64,000 bases of DNA from Camillea tinctor. Lineage: Eukaryota > Ascomycota > Sordariomycetes > Xylariales > Xylariaceae. Each line of letters opens with the position of its first letter. Within the stretch, counting starts at the first letter, position 1. Made by a program: the position numbers and the translations under genes. The notes below the pieces were generated by a model. The model was not told the DNA's origin. It worked only from the letters and a program-made list of their open reading frames with translations, and ran no database searches. Below, one piece after another: positions 35,490 through 46,771 of this stretch. The stretch is from the NCBI GenBank assembly GCA_022578605.1, contig MU394089.1, positions 62,001-126,000 on the forward strand, given 5' to 3'.

Positions 35490-35855
35490 CGATCCCATTG
35501 CATAGGGTGGCTCCCTCAACTATGAACATGGGTTGCAGGAGCCACCCCATGCCCAGTGTTTTCAACCCCATTGCACGGGGTGGCTCCCTCAGCCATGAAC
35601 TGGGGATGTGGGAGCCACCCGATGCATCGTGTCTTCATCTCCGTTGCATGAGGCGGCTCCCTCTACCTTGAACTCGGGATGAGGGAGGGAGCCGCCCCAT
35701 GCATCGTGTCTGCAACTCCATTGCATGAGGCGGCTCCCTCTACCTTGAATTTGGGATGAGGGAGGGAGCCACCCCATGCACAGTGTCTGCAACTCCATTG
35801 TATGAGGCGGCTCCCTCAACCATGATGAACACGGGATGAGGGAGCCACCCCATGT
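35490..35855. repeat. Palindromic tandem repeat, 5 units of 73-77 bp
   Basis: The block GGCTCCCTC recurs at 35509, 35582, 35655, 35732 and 35809 (spacings 73, 73, 77, 77). In every unit it is followed 25-30 bases later by its complement (GGGAGCCACC or GGGAGCCGCC), so each unit is a potential hairpin of about 12-15 bp stem. Between hairpins lies a conserved linker containing GTGTCTGCAACTCCATTGCAT or variants. Confidence 0.85.
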
Positions 35856-36025
35856 TCATGGTTGACTCCATATTCATGGTTGACTCCCTCAAGAGCGGCA
35901 GGGAGTCAACCATAAAAGTGAGGTAGCGTTTGGGGTGGGGTTGAGGGAGTCAACCATGAACATGGGATGGTGTTGAGGGGTGGTGTTTGGTATGGTGTTG
36001 AGGGGGTCAACCATGAAAATGGGCA
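35856..36025. repeat. Degenerate palindromic repeats GTTGACTCCCTCAA / TTGAGGGAGTCAAC
   Basis: Both orientations of GTTGACTCCCTC occur: near 35867 and 35879 forward, and at 35908, 35943 and 36001 reverse (TTGAGGGAGTCAACCATGAA or close variants). They look like a decayed continuation of the palindromic tandem array just upstream. Confidence 0.7.
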
Positions 36026-36565
36026 GTGGTTGCCCACTTGGCTATTGTTGTTACTGGGATAACCAGTTCGAGAATTCTCCCATCCCTCGTTTTCTACCAG
36101 TGAATCTCCAACTTCAAGCAGGGACCTAGCATTCATAGAAAGAGATGTTGGCCGGAGAGGGGGGCAATCAGCCCTGCTGTGAGGACTAGCTCATCGACAT
36201 AGAGTTGGAAGAAGCTTCATACGGGGAAGATGAGCTTGTTATTCCATGATTCAACCACTATTCACATCTGATGGCCCCCTCGAATGGTGGGAGATAGTCC
36301 CTCACAAGGAGATGTAGCATCCTTCTCGTTATGGAATCGAGCGGCCGCTCCCAAGAACAAGAACCCCAAAAAGCCCAAGCGCACTGCAACCCACTGCGTG
36401 TGGTGCCTCGGTTGTACCCGAGGCTTTGCGGTGCGCTTCGCCGTTTTGGAGTTCGTCTTTTCATTGGTATCTCCAACAGCTTCGTCCTCGTCGTTCGCTT
36501 TGACGAGGCCGACGATGCCGCTGATGACGCCGGCGAATCTTTCCCGGGGCTTATTGGAGATCGGG

Positions 36566-36576
36566 GCAAGCAGCCC
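36566..36576 (+). repeat. Dispersed 11-mer GGCAAGCAGCC, copy 3
   Basis: Exact copy, at the start of module copy A. Confidence 0.6.
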
Positions 36577-36600
36577 TTTTTCTCCTCATAGATTAAAGCC

Positions 36601-36629
36601 GAGACTTAGACCAAGCAGGTCTAAGTCTC
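36601..36629. repeat. Perfect 12-bp hairpin
   Basis: GAGACTTAGACC, five-base loop AAGCA, then the exact complement GGTCTAAGTCTC. The loop and inner stem recur in degenerate form at about 36779-36803. Confidence 0.85.
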
Positions 36630-36724
36630 TTTTACCGGAAAGGTTTCGGGCTGCAAGGACCTTGGCTGGCGTTGTATGTGTCCATGTTTGACGATGGCCA
36701 CCCACCGGCGCTTAGTGGAGAGGG

Positions 36725-36735
36725 GGCAAGCAGCC
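36725..36735 (+). repeat. Dispersed 11-mer GGCAAGCAGCC, copy 4
   Basis: Exact copy, at the start of module copy B, 159 bases after copy 3. Confidence 0.6.
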
Positions 36736-37130
36736 TTTCATCTCCGTTCACACGACAGGCGGGTTATGGAGGATAACCTAGACCAAGCAGGTCTGGATCT
36801 CCTTTACCGAGGCAACGCCGTATTTCAAGACCTTTTCCGGGCGTTACATACCCGTGCTTGCCGGAATTATGATTATAATTAGGAATTTATTTATAATCAC
36901 CAAGACTTTGAGTACGTGGCGACAGAATTCGTCTTTATCAGCTGGGCTGTTTAGTTATTAGTATTAATTTGACATAAGAACTAAAATCAGGATCAGGTCA
37001 AGTGAGTTGAACTTACAGGCTTCTCGGCGTCTTTATGCCGCTCAGTGGCCAGCGCAGACAACGCTTCAAGCATAGTAATTCCATGCTCCCGTTTTGACCG
37101 GGCCAGGACGAAGCCCTTGCCCCTCTCCCG

Positions 37131-37159
37131 TCCCGTTTCGCCTTATTGACGAAACGGGA
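37131..37159. repeat. Hairpin TCCCGTTTCG / CGAAACGGGA
   Basis: Perfect 10-bp stem with a nine-base loop. A second hairpin with the same stem core and the same loop length lies at 37385-37416. Confidence 0.8.
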
Positions 37160-37384
37160 ATTGGCGCTGTTATACGCCTTGGTCATATCCTCCCGAGAAG
37201 ATCCTGAGGAATACAATCCTCAGAAATCCTCGTACTTTGACTTTCTGCAGGTGAAGATAAATGGTTTCACCCCTTGTGGGAAGCACCCAAAAGGGGAGGG
37301 AGTCACCACACCATGTATCTACTTCACGAGCGAGAAACTCAAGTACGATATCTTGTGACAGGAAGAGACGTACAACAGCCCAAA

Positions 37385-37416
37385 CCCCCGTTTCGACAAT
37401 CAGGCGAAACAGGGGG
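37385..37416. repeat. Hairpin CCCCCGTTTCG / CGAAACAGGGGG
   Basis: Stem with one bulged A and a nine-base loop; related to the hairpin at 37131. Confidence 0.7.
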
Positions 37417-37539
37417 GGGGAGGAGCGGGGGATTAGGAAGGCTAGGTGGTGAAGGCAAACAGCCAGTTGATGAGTTCGACTAGGAATATTATTGTCCGTA
37501 GAACCTGGGTTGAATTGGGGTGACTCTCCCTACCCCCTT

Positions 37540-38300
37540 TCATCCTGTCGATCTCTCTGTCCTGGTGGGCTTCGATGGTGTAGTCCAATCACAAGGACGA
37601 TGAGATAGTGGTGCCGGCGATTTCGTGGGAATAAGGGAAGTATTATTAGTAGATAGTGAGATACCCTCACCACCTAAAAGCTCAAGTCCAGAGAGATAGC
37701 GCACACAGGCTAATAGGATTAGACTACCACGGCATGGGAGGGACCCTTCTTTGTTGAGAATGTATCCGAGCCTATAGCCATATCCCAGATCCTGAATGGA
37801 GATGTCTGAAATCTTAACAAACAACTCCGGGTCGAGAAGATGGCGGTATGTGGTCCATGCTGCAAGCAGACAGCTTGTAACCACATCCTGGATCGAGCAC
37901 AACCAGACCCGCAATCAGTGGGAATGGCTGTGGTTTAGGATCACATAGCTTAGGCAAGCAGCCAAGAAGCCCTAGCAATGACTATTGCCTAAACACTGTT
38001 AGTGATGAGCCTCAATAATACGGCGATGGATACACCACAACATATAAGCATACCCAAGAACCGTGATGGTTATGGACTCACGTTGGATGTGTGGCGGACT
38101 TCCATCTGATAGATTATGGTTATGTCCAATTTCAGAGCCTCCCGTTCCTTGCTCCGGTCGCACTTAGCAGACCAACCTTTATGGGGATTGGGATGGCTGG
38201 CCATGGACTTGATATTAGCTTCAGAGTTCACATGAGTAGAGAAACTGTACTCACACTGGACGGCGATTGAGCAGTCATCAGCTTGGCTTTGGATGGCCAT
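37540..38300 (-). CDS. Hypothetical protein, two-exon model
   Basis: Possible gene of 188 residues from exons 38300-38082 and 37887-37540. Both exons are phase 0, with donor gtgagt and an acceptor ending ccag, and total length is 567 nt. The second exon contains DVVTSCLLAAWTTYRHLLDP and ISIQDLGYGYRLGYILN, which look protein-like, but I recognise no family. The 194-nt intron is longer than others in the window and contains one GGCAAGCAGCC copy at 37953. It sits in repeat-rich DNA and may be a pseudogene or chance frame. Confidence 0.25.
37953..37963 (+). repeat. Dispersed 11-mer GGCAAGCAGCC, copy 5
   Basis: Exact copy, inside the proposed intron of the hypothetical gene. Confidence 0.6.
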
Positions 38301-41300
38301 CGCTGTTTATGAAAGCTTCTCTTTGTTTTTAGGCAGACCAACACCAATAATCAATTGGTGCTAGCTGGTTATTGATATCAGAATTTAGGAGGTCGCGGAC
38401 GTATAGACAGGTGTAGATAGATAATGTCTTTATACGATTAATAACGTTGTCGGCGATATGATATGGTAGATAATAGTGGGAGAGAAGAGATGGTGTTTGT
38501 TGTTTATGGATGCCGACATAGTCTTATTTATGATCGACAAGCTCTATCTAGGAATGAGTTAGGACTTGTTCAGTTTATATTAGTAGTATGAATGAACGCA
38601 CCTTGCATTATCGTCTGAGGGGGTGGTTAGCTAAGTAATAGCCAGTACATTGAGGCCTTGCCAACAACTGTAATGCCCCAATCATTATTAGTTAACATGC
38701 TTCATGAATTCAGGCTGGTGAACGTGGGCCATGGAAATGCTGCAAGAGGTTTATGCAATTGTTCATTTAGGTTTCCAAGGTGGACATCAATCATATGAAA
38801 TATTGCTTGGTAGGGGAGTTGAAAGAAAGAAAGGGATGTAGGTAGGTAGGTGGGGCAAGAGGACCAGAGCAAAGGGGGGATGACTGAAAAGTAGATCTTC
38901 ATCACGCTAGAATAGGCGAGAAGGACTAGGAAGGAAATAAAAATATAATAGAAAAAAGAATGGCTTACCCTTCAATTGATGGTGTTGGTTAGGAACCTTG
39001 AGTGCTTGCAGGTGCGACGACCAGGTGTGGTGACCAACCTGAGGCTGCTAGGGGCCGTTGAACTGATGGTCATCGGACTGGAAGCAGAGTGTTAAGAAGT
39101 GTGTTCAGAGGAAGTTTTCTTGGGAAGTGGAAAGACTTCACAGAAAACCACAGCAGCGAAGAAACTAATGAATACGCGATGGGTGGTGTTTTCGTTAGGT
39201 TCGCTGCTGTGGTTGTTCACGCGTGCAGGCTTTGGGGGGATTTCTACTTACAATTTAGGAAGATGTATGCAGTGTATTAGGAAAGTTAAGTGATTAATGT
39301 TGTGAAGATGAACAAAAGGTAATGATTATGATTAGGAGGAGGAATTAGATCATCTTCACCAGGTTGTGGGTGCTGAGGGTGACTGGATGTGAAGATGTGG
39401 TGGGATGGTTGTGATGTGAAATTGTGAAAGTGTGAAAGCATCGGCGAGGGTTGAGGGGGAAGAGGAGGGGAGGAGGCCAGGAATAAATAGGGAAATGCCT
39501 CTCAGGCGGTCAGTACACGGCAAATTCTGCCACACACCTAGAACAAAGGAAAATCGCCCTTTCCTATTGTTGAGTTGCGCGTAACAATACGCGACAATAC
39601 GCGACAATAGCACACGCAACGCGTTTGTCAGGAGGTTTGTGAGGATGTTTGCCGGCAGATTGCTACATCAGGAAGTCGTCGTCTAGGACACCAGTAGTCA
39701 CGACGCGTAACAATAGCCCCCTACGTACCTGCACGTTTAAGTCAGGAGAACAAAGTACCTAGGTACACTTGAAATGAAATCAGCTTTGGGAACCCTAGTT
39801 TTGATGAGGTACCTGTACGGAGCAAAGGTTGAAATATAAAAAGGGGGGGAAAGGGGGAAGGGCGACAGAGGCAGGTACTAGCTACATTGATATTGTATTG
39901 ACTTGAATACTACCTAGGTACTTTCTGTTCTGCCATTAGTTCTATATAGTAGCTAGTAGAAATTATCTGTACATGTACAGATTTCTGAGTTCATAAACGT
40001 TGAATAAACCTCGAAGGGAAGGTAGTATTAATTCATATCTGTCTAGGTACCTAGGTAGACTGGTAGATCTACTTGCTGTCCTTAAGAGAATTGCTTGCTG
40101 AGAGATATCAAAATACCTTGTGTAAAACATCATAATGTTTCGAATGTATATTATCCCCAGGAATATCAAGCAATAATCTGTATCATCAGAGCTGTAAATC
40201 AGCCATCAGTGCCTGCTATAGCCTGAAAGGTCCTAGTACCTTCAAAGTGAGATAGAATGCCAATGTAGTACCGAAGATCTCCTTTATTAATTTGAAACTA
40301 AAAGTCCTGCCTTGAGAGCCTCGTAGTTCTTTTTCCTTCTTCCTCCGCGTATTCTAAAGAAGCTTTCTAATATCAAATTAACTTGTATAATATAGGAAGT
40401 CAAATGTCAGTACGTATGTTTTACCAAGGCCAGATTATTACAGCAGTTAGTAATGGTATCTTCTTCACAAATAGGTATAATCTAGAGATGGGATGTCACG
40501 AGGGACCAAGCAAGTGCTTTAGGTAGGTAATCAATACGTTGTTGTGCGAGGAATTGACTACAACTATGGATGTTACTGTTACCTATATACAAGAACCTTC
40601 TTTGTTCCTTCCAAACCCCTGACATGGGATGGTGATCCAGGGTCACATATGGCAGAGATGAAATAATGATGGGATGGAGGAAGGAGGCATTGGGCTTATC
40701 ATGGTATGGCCTATCTCATACTCCAGTCTGAAGTGTCCAGACGAAAGAAGTCTATATGGGGGTTTGGTCTGCTAAATATGTACATTTTCGTCAGATCTTG
40801 TTTTTTTATTTTATATGATCCATCATCCATACTTACACTCGACCTGTGCCATGAATGCTCCAGATCTTATTATCTTGGGTGATGGGATTCATGGCAACAA
40901 CGGCAGATGCCTGATGCAAATATCTTGTTGAAATGGAACTAAGACGATAGCTCTATCATTTTGAATCTAGAAAAAAAGTAGTAGATATGAGATATCATCA
41001 TTGACAAAATATACCTCCTCTTCGAAATTTATACATGGTTTACACGGGATTTAGGCTTGGAACTTGGGGATGATTTCACCAGCGAAAATACATATATGGT
41101 TCGAGCTTTGCGGAAAAAAAAAACATGTTGATATCTAGTAATTATGTCTCGGAGACAAGGTTTTATGGGCAGTATAGAGACACCCTAGGACCCAGGCTAT
41201 AGGGAGCTTTTATGACTGGAAATTCTCTACATACATCATATTGATCCGGAGACAAGGAAACAAACAACCAGACAGACGCATCTCACAATATATATTTATT

Positions 41301-41454
41301 GTGACATCTTCTTAGGTACCTAGGGAGGTTAGAATGATACTGACACGTAAACAGGCAGGCATAACCTCGCTAACAAATCATGGGCCATGCTCTCCTCCTC
41401 ACCCGTATCTTCTATATGCCATATTCAAACAACATAACCTACCCAACCCCGGGC
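38301..41454. other. Long AT-rich intergenic region
   Basis: No supported gene in over 3 kb. There is a short run of ACAATACGCG repeats at about 39584-39608 and many CTAGGTAC/ACCTAGGTA palindromes (about 39757, 39913, 40045, 41312). The frames 38702-38905, 39089-39293 and 39356-39619 have no recognisable content. Confidence 0.45.
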
Positions 41455-42111
41455 CTACGCACACGGGTCCGGCTGATACGTGACCTCCACATCGTTCGGG
41501 TACCGTGCCTCGAGCGCCTCCTTCGCCCTGGAGGCCTGGCACCGCCAGCTGCCGAAGCGGTACCACACGACGCAGTCGCCATCGAGAACCTCGCCCACAT
41601 CGAGCACCGAGTCCACGTCCCACCACATAAAGGTCCCCTAGAACGCCTCCAGGAATGGCTGATTGACGATGTGACTCGGACCCTTGATGCGGAGCACCCG
41701 GGTTCGCAGCTCCCGGTGCAGTTCCTCGCTGGTGCGCACGCGGTTCCACTCCACGCGCGGCCGCACCCCCATCACGGTGAAGTCTCCGAGCTTCGCGGAG
41801 ATGTAGACGCGCTCCGCGCCCGCGCGGGTGAAGAACACGACCTTGGCGGCGCAGGTGGAAAACCCATCTTGCGGGTGGTTGATGTGTGATGCTTTGATGG
41901 CGCCGGCGTGGCGGATCGCTCCGAGGAGGGCGTGGTAGTCGGTCTTAGGATGGAGCCCGGTGAGCCAGATGGAGGTATTCTCTTCTTCGGGGATGTCTTC
42001 GGGCCAGTTCGCTGCGATATCATGGCTTCCTAGGTAATTGGCACTCATGGTGATGCCGTGGTGTTCTTGGCGACTCATGGCCATGTCGTCTGGTATCAAG
42101 GATCGGCCCAT
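41455..42111 (-). pseudogene. RRM-like fungal protein, interrupted by in-frame TAG
   Basis: The frame from 42111 gives 157 residues (SIWLTGLHPKTDYHALLGAIR, VVFFTRAGAERV; an RRM-like fold by inspection) and stops at a TAG at 41640-41638. The same frame then stays open for a further 60 codons to a TAG at 41457-41455, and its text (VVWYRFGSWRCQASRAKEAL ... VTYQPDPCA) looks like the continuation of this fungal family, whose members, as I recall them, run through this point into a FGS-CQA segment. The TAG therefore either truncates the protein or is bypassed. A small intron using gtccga and ctag could remove the stop but would also delete the conserved-looking GPSHIVNQPFLEAF. Function unknown. Confidence 0.6.
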
Positions 42112-44818
42112 CTAATATAGTACTATCAGTACCAACTACCCAGATAGGTATTTGTTCCCAAGTTAGTTCTCACCTTAGTTAGCAATGTCGCATTCATATA
42201 GGTTCTAGGTACTCATTCGCAGGGCTCGCGTGTGAGCTGGTGTGTAGCCCAGATACTCTGGTTTATTCCTTTTACTATAGGTCTACCACAAGGTTTTTTT
42301 TTGTCAACTAATAGGTAGGATTGTGTGGGTGGCTTGCTGTGACTCTGGTTTCTGCAAATTTAGTTGTCCTCGACGGAGTTGCCTGGTAACGACAAATTTT
42401 TCTTGCCCAATGCACACGACGTCAATAAAGACATTCACCCTCTTGAGTCAGGAATTACTCCGGCCTTTGAAACCCATACTCTTTCAAAGATACTTCGAAA
42501 CTTGTTACATCTTCTGCCTACTAAACGCCAAATATCATTACCTAAAAGCAAAATGTTCATCAACTCAATAAGTTTCTTTTTCTTTTTTTAAAGCCAATAA
42601 TATTTTCTATATTTGTGGCATAACTGATTAGCCCTCGGTAAGCTGCCTATTTATTGGAAATAATTTTGATAATATCTTTATGTTGGTTAATTCAAGCTTC
42701 TAGGCTGCTGTAGATGGTGTCCCAAGACTGAATACAGCACCCAATGATTCCTTTCTTTGAACTCGCTGCAAGCCCCCATTGATCACCTACCTCCTCGACT
42801 TCAGCAACGAACTTGGCACACTGATCTTAGTGATCTTCTATCTTTTAAATCCACGTCTGCTGATATGCTATAGAGTCTAGAGATTAGACAGTCTTATAGT
42901 GATGGCATGGCTCCGGCAGTGAGTTTTAATGTAACATAAGGTGACACAATAAGAAGCTATCGTAATGAATCAGCACCCAAGAAATATCAAGCTAGAGAAA
43001 GTCACGTTTTGTTATTATTATTTATGATGGACTAAGTAATATATAAGTATATAAGAGTATAGCCTATAGGAGAAGCACTTACTTACTCATGTTAGTACAA
43101 CGTATTGATATTCTCGACACTAACCTCAATTAATCAGCTATATACTAGATCGAAACTACGTGTTTTGCAACATGTAACCAATATGTACTTCAATAACATA
43201 TAGGTTAAGTTTCCGTACACTTAAATATTAGACATGGACAAGTTCTCGGGACCGGGGGCACTGGTTCAGCAAAAATTCACGATATTTCCCATCGATTATA
43301 TCGATCTCAAAGCACTTCAGGCTCCTGAAACCGTATCGTACTATCGTATGCTATTTATAGCTGCTATATTTGATTTAACACCGTTTCTAAGTAACTAAGC
43401 TTGTAATGAATACCATTCAGACCGAGTCTACGATCAGGATAAAATGTCATCACCCAGTTTCCCGACCGCCTCAAACTTGTAGATGTGATAATACCTAGCC
43501 CCATGACGTGGCGTTAGTCGGTTGAAGACTTGAAACAAACCAAATATTCAGGTTTATTCGCGGCATCATGACATACGCCGTCCGTATCATCTGCCATCAT
43601 ATGTCAATGTGACCAATTACGCCTATTACTATGTTTTAGTAGTAATACTCTTTGACTTTGCGTTTATCTCGTATCTGAACAGTTTCCTTGGCACTTAACC
43701 CCCCTTTCGCGTAGTACGAGGCTCGACTCCCATGACCTATCATGTAATATTCCGTAATGCAATGCTTATAAGTCGTGGACGAACGTGGGGCTCTATTTAC
43801 ATTCTAATATCTGATATTTCGTATAGGGATATAGGAGCGGGTAATGTCCCCGGTGGTTGAAAGTTAATTATTTATAAACTGCATGAAGATGCCGTCTGCC
43901 CTTGCACAAATTCACTGTAATTATTTGCTGTACCTGCAGGTTGCTACTCATCCTATAGAATCACAAGCTCAGTAGCCTATAGTCTTGCTTCTTGCTGTTA
44001 TCTTTTTCATTTCTGATTTTGAAACTCAAGATCCTACAGCGTTAATAGAGATCGAGGCGTTTCTAGCTGAGTTTCCCGAACCTTCTAGGACTTTAGTAGT
44101 ATTACCAGGGTAAATATCTATATGGCATATACGTCAGCATACAAAGGACCTGAGCACGTAATATCGCTGACCGCCTATCTATGCTGTTATGTTCCTGTTG
44201 AGCAACGTGACTCTTCATGCCGGAACCTGCTTTCTTCTATGGTACCAGCAACATTTCCAAGACCATCTGAAGAATGGCTCTACAACTCATATCAAAGAAA
44301 GATGTTAGTGAATATATAAAATGAATCATACACGTTATGATATCCCTTGGCAGTGTATCATGATACTGATACGAGAGGAAAAGATATGTTTAGCGATGAG
44401 CGGCGAATAGGAATTTAACACGATGGTGATACTTTATGCATTGGATTTGGCGAGATCTAGGTACTATCGGAAGGCGTGCTAAGTAACTGCATCGACTAAA
44501 GAGATAGTTATGTACCTGGTTCGCTCTACTGTCAAGTCTATAAATGGACCTCTATAACTCACGAGATCTTGTGGAGACCGGCCCTGCTGAACTAACTAAG
44601 GTGTATCTGGATGTATCCCAATGATCTAGTGCGTGTACGTCAGTGCGCACTCCCCTGGAATCACGCTCCAGCAACCCCTTGCCGCTTTCACCAACATCAG
44701 TTCCATACATAAGTTGGCCGAGGTTAGAGAGAGATTTATTTCTCTTTGCTTGTGAAGCAGTAGCCGTTCAGTTTTTATTTTCAACCTGCTTACATTATTC
44801 ACCTATACATATTCATCA
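42112..44818. other. Long AT-rich intergenic region
   Basis: About 2.7 kb without a supported gene. Short frames at 42323-42591 and 44122-44319 are not recognisable. No terminal repeats, tRNA-like or rRNA-like sequence noticed. Confidence 0.45.
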
Positions 44819-46771
44819 ATGGAAGAACGCAATACCACGCCATGCGAAGGTTGCAGCAGCCACTGTGACACTAGTGGCGCCGATATCGAAGATTGCGCAA
44901 ATCGCGCGGCGGTGCTACAAAAGCGTGTTGCGGAGTTGGAGGCCGAACTTGCGGGCCGAGCCGCGTGCGGAGGCTCCCCGAGGCGTAGAACCGGCAGAGC
45001 GTTCCGGTCCGCTCACTGGTTCAACAGACCCGAAGACTTGGGAATGCAGGCGCTGTACATCGAACGCTACATGAATTACGGGATCACTAAAGAGGAACTC
45101 TGCTCCGGCAAGCCCATAGTGGGCATCGCGCAGTCTGGCTCTGATATCGCCCCTTGTAACCGACACCACCTCGAACTGGCAAAACGAGTCCGTGAGGGTA
45201 TTCTCACAGCCGGTGGGATCGCCTTCGAGTTCCCCACGCACCCTATCCAAGAAACCCTAAGACGGCCTACTGCAGCTCTAGACAGAAACCTCGCATACTT
45301 GGCCTTGGTGGAGATACTTCATGCATATCCTTTCGACGGGGTGGTACTCCTGACGGGATGTGACAAGACGACACCAGCATGCTTGATGGCCGCAGCGACG
45401 GTCAACATTCCGGCCATATGTCTTAATGTCGGCCCTATGCTGAATGGCTGGTCGCGGGAGCAGAGGGTCGGGTCTGGAAGTGTGATCTGGAAAGCACGTG
45501 AACTACACAGCGCCGGGAGCATCAACGCAGACCAAATGATAGACATGGTCACGGCCGGGACTCCCTCCCCAGGCCACTGCAACACCATGGGTACCGCTTC
45601 CACAATGAACGCCCTCGCCGAGGCTCTGGGCATGGCTCTCCCGGGATCCTCTGCTATCCCAGCCCCGTACCGGGAGCGCGCACACGCCGCGTACGAGACG
45701 GGACGGCGGATCGTAGAGATGGTGTACGAAGACTGCAAGCCGTCGGATATCCTCACGCGGGAAGCCTTCGAGAACGCCATCGTTGTGAACACCGCCATCG
45801 GCGGGAGCTCCAATGCCCCAATCCACCTCAACGCCATCGCGAAGCACGCCGGCGTGCCGCTAGACCTAGACGACTGGGACCGCATCGGGCATGCCATACC
45901 ACTACTCCTGAACATGCAGCCAGCGGGCGAGATGCTCAGCGAGGACTACTACCGCGCGGGGGGTCTGCCCGCGATCCTCGCCGAGCTCCTCGCCGCCGGA
46001 CGCCTACCGCACCCCGACGCCGCGACCGTGAGCGGGCGCACCATCGGCGAGAGCGCCGTGGGCAAGACGACGTGGGACCGGCGGACGATCCGGACGTACG
46101 CAGACCCGCTGAAGTCTCACGCGGGGTTCGTGCACCTTCAAGGCACACTGTTCGACTCCGCGATCATGAAGACGTCGGGCATATCGGCCGAGTTCCGCGC
46201 GAAGTTCCTCTCGGACCCAGACGACCCGGACGCGTTCGAAGCGGCGGCAGCCGTGTTCGACGGGCCGGAGGACTACAAAGCGCGCCTGGACGCCGCGCCG
46301 ATCGACGAGCGCACCGTGCTGGTGATGCGCGGCGTCGGGCCGCTGGGGTACCCCGGGTCCGCGGAGGTGGTCAACATGCACGCGCCGGGGCGGCTGCTGC
46401 GGCTGGGCGTGCGCGACCTGCCGTGCATCGGCGACGGCAGGCAGTCCGGCACGTCCGGGAGCCCGTCGATCCTCAACGCGACGCCCGAGGCGGCGGCGGG
46501 CGGGAACATGGCGCTGCTGCGCGACGGCGACCGCGTGCGTGTCGACCTGCCGCGGCGCAGGGTCGACATCCTCGTCTCGCCGGAGGAACTGCGGGCGCGC
46601 AGGGCCGCGCTGGACGAGGCGGGCGGGTATCGTGGACCCCCGAGCCAGACGCCCTGGCAGGATATCTTCCGGCGCGAGGTCGGCGGCCAGAGCGAGGGCT
46701 CTGTGTTTACCCGCGCGACCGAGTTCCGGCATCTTGCTCAGAAGTATCCCATTCCTCGGGATAACCATTAA
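44819..46771 (+). CDS. IlvD/Edd-family dehydratase (sugar-acid dehydratase-like)
   Basis: Intronless, 650 residues. Fe-S-dependent dehydratase of the dihydroxy-acid / 6-phosphogluconate / aldonate dehydratase family. Likely cluster ligands are Cys113 ([10 protein letters not shown]), Cys181 (TGCDKTTPA) and Cys254 ([11 protein letters not shown]); the C-terminal [22 protein letters not shown] motif is typical. [17 protein letters not shown] and the overall pattern are closer to arabonate/xylonate-type dehydratases than to the Ilv3 branched-chain enzyme, so a role in oxidative sugar-acid catabolism is inferred. The first 65 residues are unusual: a Cys-rich stretch (CEGCSSHC) and a coiled-coil segment before the enzyme begins. 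GC content climbs strongly towards the 3' end. Absence of introns in a gene this long suggests possible bacterial ancestry. Confidence 0.88.
   Translation: MEERNTTPCEGCSSHCDTSGADIEDCANRAAVLQKRVAELEAELAGRAACGGSPRRRTGRAFRSAHWFNRPEDLGMQALYIERYMNYGITKEELCSGKPIVGIAQSGSDIAPCNRHHLELAKRVREGILTAGGIAFEFPTHPIQETLRRPTAALDRNLAYLALVEILHAYPFDGVVLLTGCDKTTPACLMAAATVNIPAICLNVGPMLNGWSREQRVGSGSVIWKARELHSAGSINADQMIDMVTAGTPSPGHCNTMGTASTMNALAEALGMALPGSSAIPAPYRERAHAAYETGRRIVEMVYEDCKPSDILTREAFENAIVVNTAIGGSSNAPIHLNAIAKHAGVPLDLDDWDRIGHAIPLLLNMQPAGEMLSEDYYRAGGLPAILAELLAAGRLPHPDAATVSGRTIGESAVGKTTWDRRTIRTYADPLKSHAGFVHLQGTLFDSAIMKTSGISAEFRAKFLSDPDDPDAFEAAAAVFDGPEDYKARLDAAPIDERTVLVMRGVGPLGYPGSAEVVNMHAPGRLLRLGVRDLPCIGDGRQSGTSGSPSILNATPEAAAGGNMALLRDGDRVRVDLPRRRVDILVSPEELRARRAALDEAGGYRGPPSQTPWQDIFRREVGGQSEGSVFTRATEFRHLAQKYPIPRDNH

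Larger units (their letters stand above)
36026..37539. other. Repeat-rich non-coding region
   Basis: No gene I can support. It holds two degenerate copies of a module of about 160 bp (about 36552-36695 and 36713-36860), both with GGCAAGCAGCC followed by a CTAGACC/TTAGACC-AAGCA-GGTCT hairpin and a TTTACCG stretch, plus short hairpins at 37131 and 37385. The frames 36258-36569 (minus) and 36284-36691 (plus) overlap and neither is recognisable. Confidence 0.5.

Noticed and set aside
34854..35671. ORFs of 62-190 codons in the hairpin region
   Set aside because: They arise from the inverted and tandem repeats and run on both strands symmetrically.
35490..35855. CRISPR-like array
   Set aside because: Units are 73-77 bp palindromes without unique spacers of constant length, no cas genes, and the DNA is eukaryotic.
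46004..46768. 254- and 230-codon frames overlapping the dehydratase
   Set aside because: Shadows of very GC-rich coding sequence; no domain, Arg/Pro/Ala bias.
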